Assembly: GCA_021464245.1 (NCBI GenBank)
Contig: JADCRB010000068.1
Coordinates: 4,068,830 to 4,132,829 of the forward strand
DNA from: Carallia brachiata
Lineage: Eukaryota; Streptophyta; Magnoliopsida; Malpighiales; Rhizophoraceae
Length of the DNA: 64,000 nt
Direction of reading: 5' to 3'
Shown: positions 1 through 12,085 of the stretch, piece after piece
How positions within the stretch are numbered: position 1 is the stretch's first letter
Layout of the letters: each line of letters starts with the position of its first letter
Position numbers and translations under genes: made by a program
The notes under the pieces: generated by a model
What the model saw: only the letters and a program-made list of their open reading frames with translations
Told to the model about the DNA's origin: nothing
Databases searched by the model: none

Positions 1-3
1 GCA

Positions 4-43
4 ACAATTGCAAATTGGAATTGCAAATCCAATTTGCAATTGT
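4..43. repeat. 16-bp perfect inverted repeat inside the LTR
   Basis: Bases 4-19 and 28-43 are exact reverse complements with an 8-base spacer, built on CAATTGCAAATTGG. The stem could fold in RNA or DNA. No function is implied by the sequence. Confidence 0.7.
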
Positions 44-573
44 CCCAAAGAGAAAACATTCTCTTCCATACGTTTTATATTTTGGGCATATACACTTTAG
101 ACGTCATTAAGTGCGATCTTCTAAAGTAAAGGTTTAGAATATTTATCATACACATTTTCAAAAATATTTTGGGTATACACTCTCTAGTCGCCTCAAATCA
201 GAATCTGAGAGAGAAAATATCCAAAATATCAAAATACTGCAAATCCGGCTGGGATTAAGTCTCATACGGCCCTCAGCAAAATCCAGGCAGTTCATCCGAA
301 AACAAGTCCCTTCGACCCTCGGTGAAATTAAGCCAGATCGGCTCAGATCAGGTCTCTGCGATTCTTAACCGTAATCAAAACGTCCAAATCAGATCCAATT
401 TCAGTCTACCCAGTTCAAGAAAAAGCTGTGGAAATTATTTCTGTCAAGATCAAGCTCGTGCAGCCCTTGACGGAGTCAAAAACAGAAGCATTAATCGGAG
501 GATCTACTCAGAGATCGACCCCACATAAATTTTTTTTTATTTTATAATTTTTATTTATAATTTATTTTTGTAT

Positions 574-602
574 TTTCGAGTTTAATTGTTTTAAACTCGA
601 AA
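574..602. repeat. 12-bp inverted repeat near the LTR end
   Basis: TTTCGAGTTTAA at 574-585 and its exact reverse complement at 591-602 are separated by 5 bases. It sits 13 bases before the LTR/exon junction. The related LTR end at 24516-24565 has a weaker version of the same arrangement, so the stem is probably part of the LTR tail and was not made by the insertion. Confidence 0.65.
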
Positions 603-615
603 TTTACGCTTTACA

Positions 616-2138
616 CGTACGTGGAAAGGGTTGTCTCTGGAATCATTTGATCACATTGTCTCCACCTTGAAGTTAGCCGTGCCTTCTGCTGCAATGGTTT
701 GGTGGGTTTACTCAAGCGCTGATGGTTATAACTCATTTCTATTATCACAACATTAATGGATAGTTCTATCTGTGTTAGCCTTGTTAATGCTGTCCTAGCT
801 CTGCTCAGTTGTCTATCCTCAATAAAGTTTATCTGAAAGTCTGAAACTAAACAGCTCTGTTTATCAAATTGTCCTTACTTTGTATAGATGTTGCTTTGCA
901 AGCCTATGTCATAGAATGCAATTCAGTTCATGATCATGTCAATAATCTACCAATACTATCAGTGTAGCCCCACTTTTATTTCTGTTGCTGAAAATTTTGT
1001 GTTTGGTTTGTCAGCTTCGAGTATTGGGCTTTCGAGATTCTGGTTTTGCTAGCAGGACTGATGCCAGACTCAGAAATTACCACCTCCTTAATTGCTATGT
1101 GGTACTTATGGCTATTTGATCTACTCTTTCCTCTTATTTCTTTAATTCCCTCAGTAAAATTGTAACTCTTGTCTCTGTACTGTTTTCTTGTTTTTCTGTT
1201 ATATGTATCTTCAGTGTGAACACGGAAGCTGTAGCTTTCATGTTAATTTACGGTCTTAGCGCGGCTGCAAGGTTAGTTGATAGATTATAACATATTTCAT
1301 GCTTTATTTTCGTGTTTCTGCATTTAGCCTTTTGTTCTAGAGATGTTAAATTATTCCCTTTGCATGGTAGCACAAGTGTCCAACGAATTGGGAGCCGGCA
1401 ATCCAGACCGAGCTAAGAATGCCTTGGTTGTGACACTCGAGCTATCTGTCCTTCTTGCTGTTGCAATAGTCTTGGCTCTAGCATTCGGTCACAACATTTG
1501 GGCTGGCTTTTTCAGTAACAGCGTCTCAATTAAGGAGGCATTTGCCACAATGACTCCATTCCTGGCGACATCCATTACAGCTGATGCTGTACAAGGAGTC
1601 TTATCAGGTATGAATCATGCACTACAACAACAATACTAGATACATTGGCGAACTAATTTTTTCTTATGCTCTATCAATGATGAGTTTGCCAATGTGATAT
1701 GCCCAACGCCATCCATCAAAATTGACGGCAAAAGTAAAAAATGAACAAGTTGATTACATAGTTTCGCCTTATTGATTAAGATCCTAATACTGCAGGGGTG
1801 GCCAGAGGTTGTGGTTGGCAGCGCATTGCTGGTTTTGCTAACCTTGGAACATTCTATTTTATTGGCATGCCTGTAGCTTGTGTTCTAGGATTCAAGTTTA
1901 AGCTATATGTTAAGGTAAAAGCTAGATTGAAGTGCACAGTACCTACCAACTGGCTTCTTGTTCAGCAATCAGTAAATTTGACTGTTTTGTTTAATTTTGG
2001 TTTTAGGGTCTATGGATTGGCTTAATATGTGGACTTTGCTGCCAAGCCAGCGCCCTTTTGTTGATCACCCTTCGGACCAAATGGACAAAAAAAGAGTCGT
2101 CTGACGGCACAGACAATGAAAACCCAGTTTCAGTGTAG
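616..2138 (+). pseudogene. Truncated, frameshifted MATE transporter
   Basis: This is the 3' half of a DETOXIFICATION-type MATE gene. Homologous exons are 616-701, 1015-1101, 1215-1271, 1377-1607, 1796-1914 and 2007-2138 (stop 2136-2138). They match exons 2-7 of the intact gene at 8658-12085 in size and splice phase; the 87-, 57- and 119-base exons are identical in length. Conserved pieces include [39 protein letters not shown] and VARGCGW. Exon 1 and most of exon 2 are replaced by an LTR that ends at 615. Exon 5 has lost two bases after CACAAG compared with both intact paralogues (CACAAGAG and CACAAGGG, against CACAAG then TGTCC here), which breaks the frame at the exon 4/5 junction. An ATG at 1343 opens a short frame but lies in the intron. 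It is very probably a pseudogene; the 5' part may lie left of the window. Confidence 0.85.
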
Positions 2139-2317
2139 CTAGATGCATGCCAGATATTTGGATAAGAGAGGCTCGACCATCCGAACAGAACCCAACAACC
2201 AGAGAGGGTCAGACTGTCTTGTTTTTGGAGGACTTGGCACCATCCTTTTTTCTTTGTTTCTTTCAAATTAGGAGGCCTATGCCACTTTATGTCCGGAGTC
2301 TATAATCTCCTACGGTT

Positions 2318-2561
2318 GTGTTTGGATTGATAGACAGTTATGAGGAAAAAATTATGAAAAATAAAATTACGTATATTGATAGAAAGTTATGAGAAAAAAA
2401 TAAATAGTAATTTATAAGAGAAAAAGTTAAAATTAATTGTTTATATTGATGAAAAATGAATGAAAAAAAAATTATACAAAAATAATATAATAATAATAAT
2501 ATTTATTAACAAAAAAATTTTATTTATTTTTTATTTATTCACTTTCTATCTAATCAAACAC
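2318..2561. mobile_element. MITE-like element, about 244 bp
   Basis: Terminal inverted repeats GTGTTTGGATTGATAGA on the left and, read from the right end, CGTGTTTGATTAGATAGAAA bound an AT-rich core without coding capacity. It lies in the 3' flank of the broken MATE copy. No clean target-site duplication could be fixed by eye, so the superfamily is open. Confidence 0.55.
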
Positions 2562-4712
2562 GCTGCGAAGGAGAGTTGAGTGTATTACATGCGCCTGACT
2601 TACACTAAAGTTAAGGCTGCACCTTCTAAAGATCAATAATTTGCTTTTATTATATTTTTTTGTTAGAGTAATTATTGAGGGCCCAAGGGCCCCATTGGTT
2701 AAACCCTTCGATCTACTCTCTCCAAAGAAAGGGGCACTAACTCTCTCGTGGCGCGCTCGTATGGCTGGGGGCGTTTGGCTCTTATAGAGTCCTTTATTTT
2801 CCTTCAAATTTAGGACTTCTATTTTATATGAATAAAAAAAGTTAATAGATGAAATTTCATGCTACTTTTTCGAGTGTTTTATTACCTTTTTTTTCTTTTT
2901 GGTTTACACTGTTTTATGACCTTTTTAATTTAGTGATTATGACACAATACAACAAATAACACTGACCCAATTGCAAAAGAATCTTCTTGTTATTTTTTTG
3001 GTTGTTGTATTGTTCTGTTGCTTTACATTAAAGAAAAGATTGAAAAATGCCTGCTGTACAAAGAAGTAAAAATTTTTTATTTTATTTAATTGTATTATTC
3101 TTTTTAATTAGCATTTATTCATTAAGTTGGAGGTCATTTCCTGCAATCACTTTAATTATTTTTAATTTCATTTTATTTAATTGTATTCAATTGTACGGTA
3201 GTAGATCTAAATATTAGTGTTAGTGGAAACCGTGATGGATACAAATAGAGTCGAGGGCAAGCAATTTGCTCTATTTAAGGGCGGATGCATTTGCCCACCT
3301 TGGAAATAAAAAATAAGTGTATTTAGATGTAATTTATCTTAATTTTACTTTATTATCCCTTATTTTTTAATTTTTTTTGGTTTGAGACCTCTCAGTATTT
3401 AATTCATTAGATTGATTAATCTAAACTTATCTGAGTAGGATTCTGAAAGACGGCAAAAGTCTTTCAACAGATATTTAACGCGACTGTATTTTTAGAACTC
3501 GAATCTAAGACATCCAGTTAAGCGACATTAGATGCCCACCATATGAACCAGCGCCTGCTGGTACCTATTACCCCTTATTGAAGCTAGCGTTTTGTCTCTC
3601 TTATATTTTATATCCATTTTCTTTGTGTTTTTTTTTTGTATGTATATAAATTTTGCTTCCTTACAAAAATTTTTAGATTTACTACTAAGTAGGGTTATTT
3701 ATAAACCGCTCAACTCTCCAAAAATTGTCAAATCCGCACCAAACTTAATTGTATCTGTCAAAACCGTAAGAAAAAAAAATTATCTACGGTTTTAATTTTT
3801 CAAAACCCTCAAAAGTGAATTGGTGACAGTTTCACAATTTTAAAAACCGCGGTTAACTAACTCAATCCGCCATATTATATAAATATATACATATAATAAT
3901 AATAAACCAACGTCGTTTCATCTACAAACATATAACCTTCACATTTTTTAAAAATACGACGTCATTTTAGGCTAATTCTTGTTACCCTGCATACTTCAGT
4001 CCCTTTTGTTTTTTTTTTTGGTTCCTTTTCTTTAATTTCTTTTCGTTCTTTCTCGCTATTTTGGCTCTTCTATTGGAAACATGGGTACCGCAGGCTTTTC
4101 CCGCGTATCAATTTTGCTTCCAGATTTGATCGTTTGTTTTAGCCTGCATTGCCTTTTACTTCGTTGATTGCCAGCCATGTTTTTTAAACTTTTTATCTTA
4201 TTCCTTGCATTTTCATCCTTTATTTCTCGGCAACTCTTGTCTTTTGCACTTAGAAAAATAGAATTGCGCACTAAAGGCGAGACTTTAAAAGCTGAGGACC
4301 GCCACTACTTTGTCGTTAAATTTACCTGTATCAAGAAGCAATCTTTGTTTGAGCACTATTAATAGTACAAAAACTGCTTAAATTGTCCAAATCAATCATT
4401 CATTTTACAGATTAGTTTGGATGGTTTGTACGGTTAACGGATTAGTTGTGGTTTAAAATTTTTAAAGCATCACAATTGCGAATTGATTGTAATTTTTTCT
4501 TCTAAACTATTAAATCCGACCTTCAAACACCCCGACTACTAAGTGGAAAAATATAGATTTACTTTTATAAAAATGACTACATATATAAATTAATAATATG
4601 AATATTAACTATTCACAAAATAACAATAATTTAAAATATTTGTTTCAAAAATATTGGATGAGGATCTTCTCGTATGTTCGGTTTTGTCTGTTCACCCTCT
4701 TCGACGGCTCAA
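2562..4712. other. AT-rich intergenic spacer
   Basis: No gene recognised. The short open frames here lack family motifs. On the minus strand around 3490-3560 there is a tRNA-like pair of blocks (TGGTTCATATGGTGGGCA and GATTCGAGTTC), which suggests the head of an old tRNA-derived SINE, but no complete element could be delimited. Confidence 0.4.
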
Positions 4713-4842
4713 CTTGTTTCGGGAATTTGGTCATTAGCGTAACTCGCGAACATTCGATGAAGATTTTTGCTTATGGTCGATTTTGCCTGTTCACCTTGCA
4801 AATATTCGCGAGTTAAGCTAACGACCAAATTCCCAGAATAAG
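4713..4842. repeat. Fold-back hairpin of about 38-bp arms
   Basis: The core arms 4721-4750 and 4805-4834 are 30 bases each and complementary at 28 positions (core GGGAATTTGGTC and AACTCGCGAA). With wobble pairs the stem extends to about 4713 and 4842. The loop, and the sequence just upstream of the left arm, carry two direct copies of a roughly 43-base segment (about 4655-4696 and 4753-4796, both ending TGTTCACC or close). The whole resembles a small fold-back transposon remnant; a hairpin RNA cannot be excluded. Confidence 0.6.
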
Positions 4843-6303
4843 CTGTTCCCAATAATACCCCCTCAATAACTCTCTGGTTTCTCCACTTCTAAATCCTTCA
4901 ACAGCGTACTTCTAAAATCATCTTCGAGCCTAACGTAGAGGCATTGCCAAGTTGATTATGTAGATTTACTTTGAGCCACTCTTGCAATATGGTATGACCA
5001 ATTGAGTTTATACAATGTTTGTACCAAAAAAAAACAAAGGAAAAGATATTTGACTTAACTTTAACGAAGTCATAAATATAAAGTAATAAATTAAAAAAAA
5101 TTTTCTTATTTTTTTCAAAGTAACTAAAGAAAATTACTGGAAAATTTTTATTTTTATTTGTATCTCTTTAACATATATTAATGAAATTATACTTTGCAAA
5201 AAATACTTTTATCTTTAAATTTTAAATTAAGAAGTGTTGAAATAAATTTTCAGTAAGGTTAAATAATATTTTTCAGTTGGGGCAACGACAAATTTTTAAG
5301 AAATTATTTCAAAAATTATATATTAATTCTACCTGGTTGTCAATTTTTGAGTGGGGGCAAAATGTGACTTTGGCCACTCGCAAAAAGCTTTTTCTTTTGA
5401 ACTCAAAATAAAAAATAATAATAATTTTACCAATTCAAGACACAGTCCCAAAAATAGAAGCATCACATTGCAGGCATTACATTATTTTTTTATAGACATT
5501 ATCTTTTTTTTTTCATCAAAGAAAAAAAGATTCATTATAAATATATCAGTTGTGGTATCTGTGAATTAGTATTAGGATTATCTCGTTTAAATATCTCATT
5601 CAACCCAATTTATAGGAAAAGACCCACCACCTAAATACTGTTGGATCTAAGCGAATATTCTCTAAATCGATCAAATAGTATTAACGATTCTGAAATCAGG
5701 ACGCGTGGGGTTCGGTTAAACCAGTCAAATTCAGTGGTCATTGCTGCAAGGTGCTGCTTATAGGACTTAAATTTAAGTTAAAAGTAAGAAAAGTACGTTG
5801 AATTATCACCAAACTAATATCTCTAATTAGTTTAAACATTCTCTAGTGAAACGTGCAAAAGGTGATATTAGAATGAGGATGAGACTAACAATTTGATTAT
5901 ATCAAGTTAAATTTAATGTTAATATATAAAAATATTAATAGTTTTGTTTATAGTCATAAATTTAATACAAATTTTAAAGAGTAATAGTTTACATTTTTTA
6001 AAATATTTTTATAACAAATTTAACATTTAATAATTTTATATAAATATAATCTATTAGTTAAGATGATAGATTTATAAAAATATCTATTTTGATAATATGA
6101 TAATAATATAAGTTATTATCACATTATTAAAATAAATAAATTATATTAAAAAATTTTTACAGTACATTAAATTTATTATAAAAAAATTTAAATATAAATA
6201 AATTGATATAATTCAAATAAAGGTTAGTTTTAACTTTTAAAAATTTGATGATTGTGATATCTATAAAAAAAAAAAAATTGTTGTAAAACAATCATACATC
6301 AAG
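4843..6303. other. AT-rich spacer
   Basis: No gene or recognisable RNA. Sequence around 5600-5720 resembles 12755-12860 (both include a CATTTAAGTACTG/CACCTAAATACTG block), indicating a shared decayed repeat. Confidence 0.35.
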
Positions 6304-7463
6304 GTTGTCAGAACCGGACCGGTCATCGAACTGGAAATATTAGTGGGTTAAGGTTCAACCGGTTGAACCGGTCGAACCGGTATTTGAACCGGTATTTATT
6401 AATATATATATTTATAAAAATAATTTAAAAAAATAATTTAAAAAAATAATACTTATATATGATTATTAAATATTATTTTTTTAATTTTTAAGGATTAAAT
6501 TCAATGCTTTGATAAATGTGCTTTCTTTCTCTTCCGATTCTAACCCACAAAACAGACAGAATGTAACTATGGATAACCCGAAAATCCCTTAGAATCGATA
6601 GCATTGCTTGTCTTCTTCTTGCTACTATTAATAGAATTGATTGTTATTGTTAAAAACATTTTCTAATGATATTTATGTATCCCTGTCCCAAATTTCTAGG
6701 AGATGCAATTTGTTAAAGCACTCAACAAAATTGCTGGGTCTCGTGTTTTGCTGGGCATGAATTGCGAGGTGCATGTATAACACTAATGTTGTAAGAACCG
6801 AACCAGATATTGAACTGAAAAGTTTAATGGTTCAAAATCCAATCGATTCAATCGATTTAACCGAAAATTAAACCGGTAAAATCAGTATTTAATATTAAAT
6901 ATATAAAAAATATTTTATATATATTATACATCAAAATCTATATGTAAAATGTAATATTATAATACATATGTATGTATTAGAATAATTACATTTATAAATT
7001 TAAAATATATGATTTAGAATTTATTATAGGATAGAATTAACAATTTAAAAAAATTAATAATTATTTTAACAAAAAAAAGAAAATAGTAAGTGTTAATTTA
7101 TAAGAAATATAAAATAGTATGTGTATTATATGAGACATTTGAGAAAATAATAAGTAAAAAAAAAAAAAAAGATAACAACAAGTTATAAGTTGGTTTAGTG
7201 GTATGAGACTTATCTTTCATGTTGGAGGTCAAGGGTTCAAAAACTAAATTATACAAAATTGTGTGAAATTTTTTTCTTAATTATTAAAATAACCAACCCG
7301 GTCAACCCGGACCGGTTCACCGGTCTGACCGGTTGAACCGGTCCGTTGACCGGGTTTTGACCGGTCCGGTCCGTAGAAAATTTGGGCCACAATCCAGACC
7401 GGACCTCTGACCGGTCACCGGTCCGACCGGTTGAATCGGCCAATCCGGTCCGGGTTTGACAAC
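6304..7463. mobile_element. TIR element rich in ACCGGTT motifs
   Basis: The ends form inverted repeats: GTTGTCAGAACCGGACCGG on the left and GTTGTCAAACCCGGACCGG read from the right, with two mismatches. Flanks show near-identical AATCATACAT and AATCACATACAT, a possible imperfect target duplication. Both ends are packed with GGTTGAACCGGT and CGGTCCG motifs, which also generate the short minus-strand open frames there. A diverged copy of the same end motif starts near 6787, so copies may be nested. Around 7193-7245 is a tRNA-like block (TTTAGTGGTATGAGAC and GGGTTCAAA) resembling a SINE head. No transposase is visible, so it is non-autonomous. Related decayed ends occur near 39560-39860. Confidence 0.6.
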
Positions 7464-8657
7464 AATCACATACATAGAGTTTTGTTCAAAAAAAATTATA
7501 GATAGAATTTCCACTTTAACATTACTCGGCACAGCAAGTCAAATTGATTAACCTTGTTACACGGGGGAGTGGTTTCAAAGTTGAATTTGAAGTTAAACCT
7601 TCCGTCCTTTTTTCTTTTTTTAGCTTTTTGTATTGTGTTTTGTTTGTTTTTTTATGTGCCAGAATCTGGACCAGTTGAAAGTTGACACAATAAGAGATCA
7701 AGTTGTGCTTAGCAACCGAATTTTGATTGAGTGGTAGTGCGTGGGTCGTTCTTTTAAAAAGCAGTGTGAACGAATCCAAGATATCAAATAAAAAGAAACG
7801 TGCGATATATTGCTCCCTTGCGACACTATATGGATAAAGAAAATATTTAATAAAATTTTTAAATATAATTGAAATAATATTCAATTGATTTGAATAATTA
7901 AAATTTTAAAAAAATAAATAAATTATTAAATTTTTTTAATGAACTGTATATTTATTTTTATATTATTTAAAATTAAAATATATTGTAAAATCTAAGAACA
8001 AGTTTTTTTTTTTTTTCCTGTCATTACGTCAATAATCACCTTGGTTCTACTTTCTAGCAAAAGCTACCAACTTTTGTTCCCTCAATTAAAAAAACCGATG
8101 ATGGTAGAAGGGTCGCGAAACACATAATTTTATAATTTTATTGGCATAAAATAGTTTTTTATAAAAATTTCAGATATAAAAAAATTATTTTTTTAATATC
8201 GTCCCTTTAGGATTTGTATATCCAAATTCAAGTATCTATTATTTTTACTAATTTTTTTTACTATAATTCACTTATTATCTTACATTACATTAATTTATTT
8301 TTTTTCTTATACTTTAATTTTAAATTTATTTTTTATGTTTAATTTAAAGTTATTAATAAATTATAGTTAAAAAATGTTAAATTAAAAATTTTAAAAATTT
8401 CATAAAGAAAAAAAGTAAAAGAAAAGTCGCATAACCGGCTGGCCCACTCATTTTTTATTTTTCTTTTTTTTCTCCTTGTTTTTTGGTTGTTTCTCCATAA
8501 TTAACTTTCGTATTTTTTTAGGAACCTTCTTCATAATTAATTTCAAGCCAGTAGTTACTCAACGTCCACTCGCAGAGATACTGCAGCCATCGAGGCTTCA
8601 GCAGCAGGGAGAGTAGGAAAGTGTGAAGAAGTTAAAGAAGAAGAAGAAGATACAGAA
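7464..8657. other. Upstream region and 5' UTR of the + strand MATE gene
   Basis: AT-rich non-coding DNA. The last hundred bases before the ATG at 8658 are GA-rich and end in a GAA run, typical of a plant 5' leader. No TATA box was assigned with confidence. Confidence 0.4.
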
Positions 8658-11600
8658 ATGTCTTTAGAGACAAATCTGGATAATGGGTTGGCGGAGGCAA
8701 ACAATGGGGTCAGCCGTCCACAAACAAGTAGTGAGAAGAGATCATGGTGGAAGAATGTGTTAGATAAGAAAGAAGCCAAGAGTCAGGTCTTGTTTTCTCT
8801 ACCCATAATTCTGACCACTGTTTTCTATTATCTCATCACTTTGGTCTCTGTTATGTTCGCCGGCCACCTTGGTGAGCTCGACCTTGCCGGCGCCACTCTC
8901 GCCAACTCATGGGCCATCGTCACTGGTTTTGGCTTAATGGTAACTCCTCAAACCCTTCATTTCACTCCTTTTGTTCGCTCTTGTTTTACTTGTCCTTCCC
9001 TGCCCCAAACTTTGGTTCTTTACCTGTTTTTTTTTTTTTTTTTTTTTGCTTTTTTTTCTTTAGTTTCTTTGAACTTTAAAAAGATCTCTTGAATGGGCAC
9101 AAGCGCATTGGTGTTGTTCCTAACCATTTGTAATTTCTTGAGAGCATGTTGGAATTCGTTACGACTAGAAGTCAGTGTTCAAATTAGTGTTCAAGTAAAA
9201 GTTAAATGGTTAGTTGTGTTTGTTATGGTAATAGTATTGGATTAAGAATAAAAGGTATTAGTGTCTAGTATATAAATATCTGAGATTCTTAGTTCATTAT
9301 GTTACTGGTGAGTATGATGGTTGAGAGATTCTATTAGTTTATTGTGTGTGCTTTTCTTATTGTTACATGGTGTTTTCAAATTAACAAAAATTTAGTTCAT
9401 ATGATTAAGTTCTAGTAGTAGTATCAGGATTAATTGAACTCTAGATCTAACGGAGCTAAGATTGAAGGGATTACCCCATGCGTATGGGCCAATTGGTTTA
9501 TACCAGTCTTTTCATATTTGACTTCTTCTGGGAATCAAATTAAGTGGGTGGATCAAGTCTTCCTAATCATTTTTCCTCTATGTAACCAAGTCTCTTATGG
9601 AACATCAAATGCCATATGTCCCTGCAATATGGTTTAATTTATTTTGAGGACGAACCACTTTGTTGAGTGTAACCAGTAATGCAGTGTACTATATCCTAAT
9701 TGACAGTCGAGGAATGTTTGAGAAAATTTTCTTCTGTTCCATTTGACTTGTAAAAATGACATAACAGTGCTCATGACACTCACTCCATTGTGTGTAGAGA
9801 AAGTTCGAATCTACGCAGCCTTAATTGTATTTTGTGTAGAGGTTGTTTTTGCAACTAGAACCTGCAGAGTAGTCTTACTGTTTCGCTTTGTCATATTGGA
9901 AGTTCCTTTATAGCCAATGAAATGACTATTTCTTTATCTTTTCCTTTTCCTTTTGCTCTTAGTTTAGACAGGATTAAGTGGGGCACTTGACACGCTCTGT
10001 GGTCAAAGTTTTGGTGCAGAAGAATACAGGATGATGGGAATTTATCTACAGGGTTCCTGCATCATATCATTGTTCTTTTCTACCATTGTATCAGTAATAT
10101 GGGTCTATACAGAGCCAATTTTGATCTTGCTTCACCAAGATCGTCACATTGCTATGAAAGCTGCTCTCTATATGAAGTACCTTATTCCTGGATTATTTGC
10201 ATATGGCTTTCTGCAGAACATTTTGAGGTTTTTGCAAGCACAATCTATTGTTGTGCCCCTTCTCGTGTTCTCCTTGATACCACTGTGCATGCACTTTGGC
10301 ATTGCTTATTGTATGATTCACCGCACAGCTCTCGAATTCAAAGGTGCTCCGATTGCAGCTTCCATCTCATTATGGATATCAGTTCTGATGCTTTTTGTAT
10401 ATGTATTTTGTGGGAAGAAGTTTAAGAAGACGTGGAATGGAGTTTCTCTGGAATCATTCAATTACATTCTACCTAACTTGAAACTAGCCTTGCCTTCTGC
10501 TGCCATGGTGTGGTAGGTATGCTCAAATGTTGATGATTGTATGGACAAACCCAATTTTAATGGACACATAGCCTGTCGATTTATCTGTGTTAGCATTGTT
10601 AATCCAGTTCAAGTTTGTGTTAAAAAGCTCAACTGGGAGCCCTTTACAAAGTTTACACGAAACCAAAGAGAGCCAAGTATCAAATTAGTTTTACTGTGTT
10701 TTGCCGTGGCTTTGGAAGTCTGCAGTATAGAATGCTGTTCAGTTCATAATCATGGCGTTACTTATCTCTTAGTGATGTAGTCTCATATTTTTCATGAATC
10801 TTTTTGCATTTTTCATCAGCTTGGAGTATTGGGCTTTCGAGATTCTGGTGTTCTTAGCAGGACTGATGCCAAACTCAAAAATAAGTACCTCGCTGATGGC
10901 AATTTGGTACTTACAGCTATTTGCTCTTCCTTTTCCCCCCTTTTTTTCAAGTGCATTCTTAAAATTGATATTCTTCTGTTTACCCAAGACAATATTTTTC
11001 TTATTTTAACTCCTCATTTGTGATATCAAATTTTAGTGTTAACACGGAAGCTGTAGCCTTCATGTTAATCTATGGTCTCAGTGCTGCTGCAAGGTTAGCT
11101 GATAAGCATTTATCATGGTTAAGCTTCCATAGTTTTATTGCTTCAGCTGTTTATGCTTGTGATATTGAAATAAGTGAGCTTCTTCTGGTAGCACAAGAGT
11201 GTCTAATGAGTTGGGAGCGGGGAATGTGGACCGAGCAAAGAAAGCCATGGTTGTGACTCTCAAGCTCTCTATCCTTCTTGATTTTGCAATGGTGTTAGCT
11301 CTAGTGTTGGGTCACAACATTTGGGCTGGCTTCTTCAGTGACAGCCATGCAATAAGGAAGGAATTTGCCTCCATGACACCCTTCCTAGCAGTTTCTATTA
11401 TATTGGATTCTTTGCAAGGAATCTTATCAGGTGAGAATTGTGACTTCTCTGATACTATAACCGGGATCCTAAGCTTAATAAGATAAGATGTGCCGGCAAA
11501 CATGTAGAATGAAGGGAAAGAACCCATTTCCTTTAGTTGCTTTAGTTTGCTTTGAATCCATCTTTTAGGACGTAACATAATGTATTTTGTCTAATAAAAA

Positions 11601-12085
11601 ACTTACAGTCAAGAGGTTGAGTGACTCCACTGTGTGACAGCCCACACAAAGGTGGTAGCTAAAATGAAAAAAAAGAACAAACAGAACTTCATTTCAGACA
11701 GTTTCTCTTATGATTAAATGGGATTTTGATCCTGCAGGGGTGGCCAGAGGATGTGGTTGGCAGAACTTGGCTGCTTTTGCTAACTTGGGGGCATTCTATT
11801 TCATTGGCATACCTATAGCATGTGTTCTAGGATTCAAGGTTAAGCTACACGTTAAGGTAAAAAAGGCAACATTGAAATGCAAGTCCTTACTAAATTCTTT
11901 GGATATATTTAGTAAGTAGTAGCCTGGCTGCTTTGTTTATTCTGGTATAGGGACTGTGGATTGGCTTAATATGCGGCCTCTCTTGCCAAGCTGCTGCTCT
12001 TTCCCTGATAGCAATTCGGAGAAAATGGACAAGAGCAGATGTTTCCGGAAGCAAAAATGAGAACCAGAGCCCAATTGTTGTGTAA
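8658..12085 (+). CDS. MATE efflux transporter, DETOXIFICATION type
   Basis: This is an intact MATE antiporter gene, expected to export organic solutes or secondary metabolites in exchange for protons at a plasma or vacuolar membrane. Seven exons join in frame: 8658-8939, 9968-10512, 10820-10906, 11037-11093, 11198-11430, 11738-11856 and 11951-12085, all with GT-AG borders, giving 485 residues, the usual size for the family. The N terminus is hydrophilic (about 40 residues), then a membrane domain begins ([20 protein letters not shown]). Family signatures are [53 protein letters not shown] and SNELGAGN. The motifs resemble the Arabidopsis DTX16-19 group; the transported substrate is not predictable. 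It runs convergently with the MATE gene at 15033-19030, and together with the broken copy at 616-2138 forms a local cluster. The large first intron contains an LTR-like insertion. Confidence 0.93.
9147..9367 (+). mobile_element. Possible short solo LTR in MATE intron 1
   Basis: The segment begins TGTTGGAATTCG and ends TTGTTACA, in the style of plant Copia or TRIM LTRs, and contains a TATATAAAT block about halfway. Flanking bases do not show a convincing 5-bp duplication. The short open frame at 9434-9637 immediately downstream has no recognisable domain. Confidence 0.3.

Larger units (their letters stand above)
1..615 (+). mobile_element. 3' part of a Ty3/gypsy-type LTR
   Basis: This stretch is the same repeat family as the minus-strand LTR at 24516-25345. 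Both contain the string TCTCTAGTCG or a close variant, a run of diverged roughly 45-50 base tandem units built on CCCTCGGTGAA or CCCTCAGTGGA, then an AT-rich tail that ends at ...TTTACA here (615) and ...TGTACA there. Downstream of the other copy lies a primer-binding-site-like sequence and a gag-like start, so I read this as LTR. Its left boundary is outside the window. The LTR end abuts an in-frame MATE codon at 616, so this is either a 3' LTR or a solo LTR inserted in a MATE exon. The open frame at 322-528 lies inside the repeat and is not a gene. Confidence 0.65.

Noticed and set aside
1343..1639. 98-residue MATE-like open frame with its own ATG
   Set aside because: The ATG lies in the intron before exon 5; the frame is simply exon 5 of the broken gene extended into introns.
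7249..7532. Two short overlapping open frames of GPVNRSG-type repeats
   Set aside because: Products of the ACCGGTT-rich end of the TIR element.
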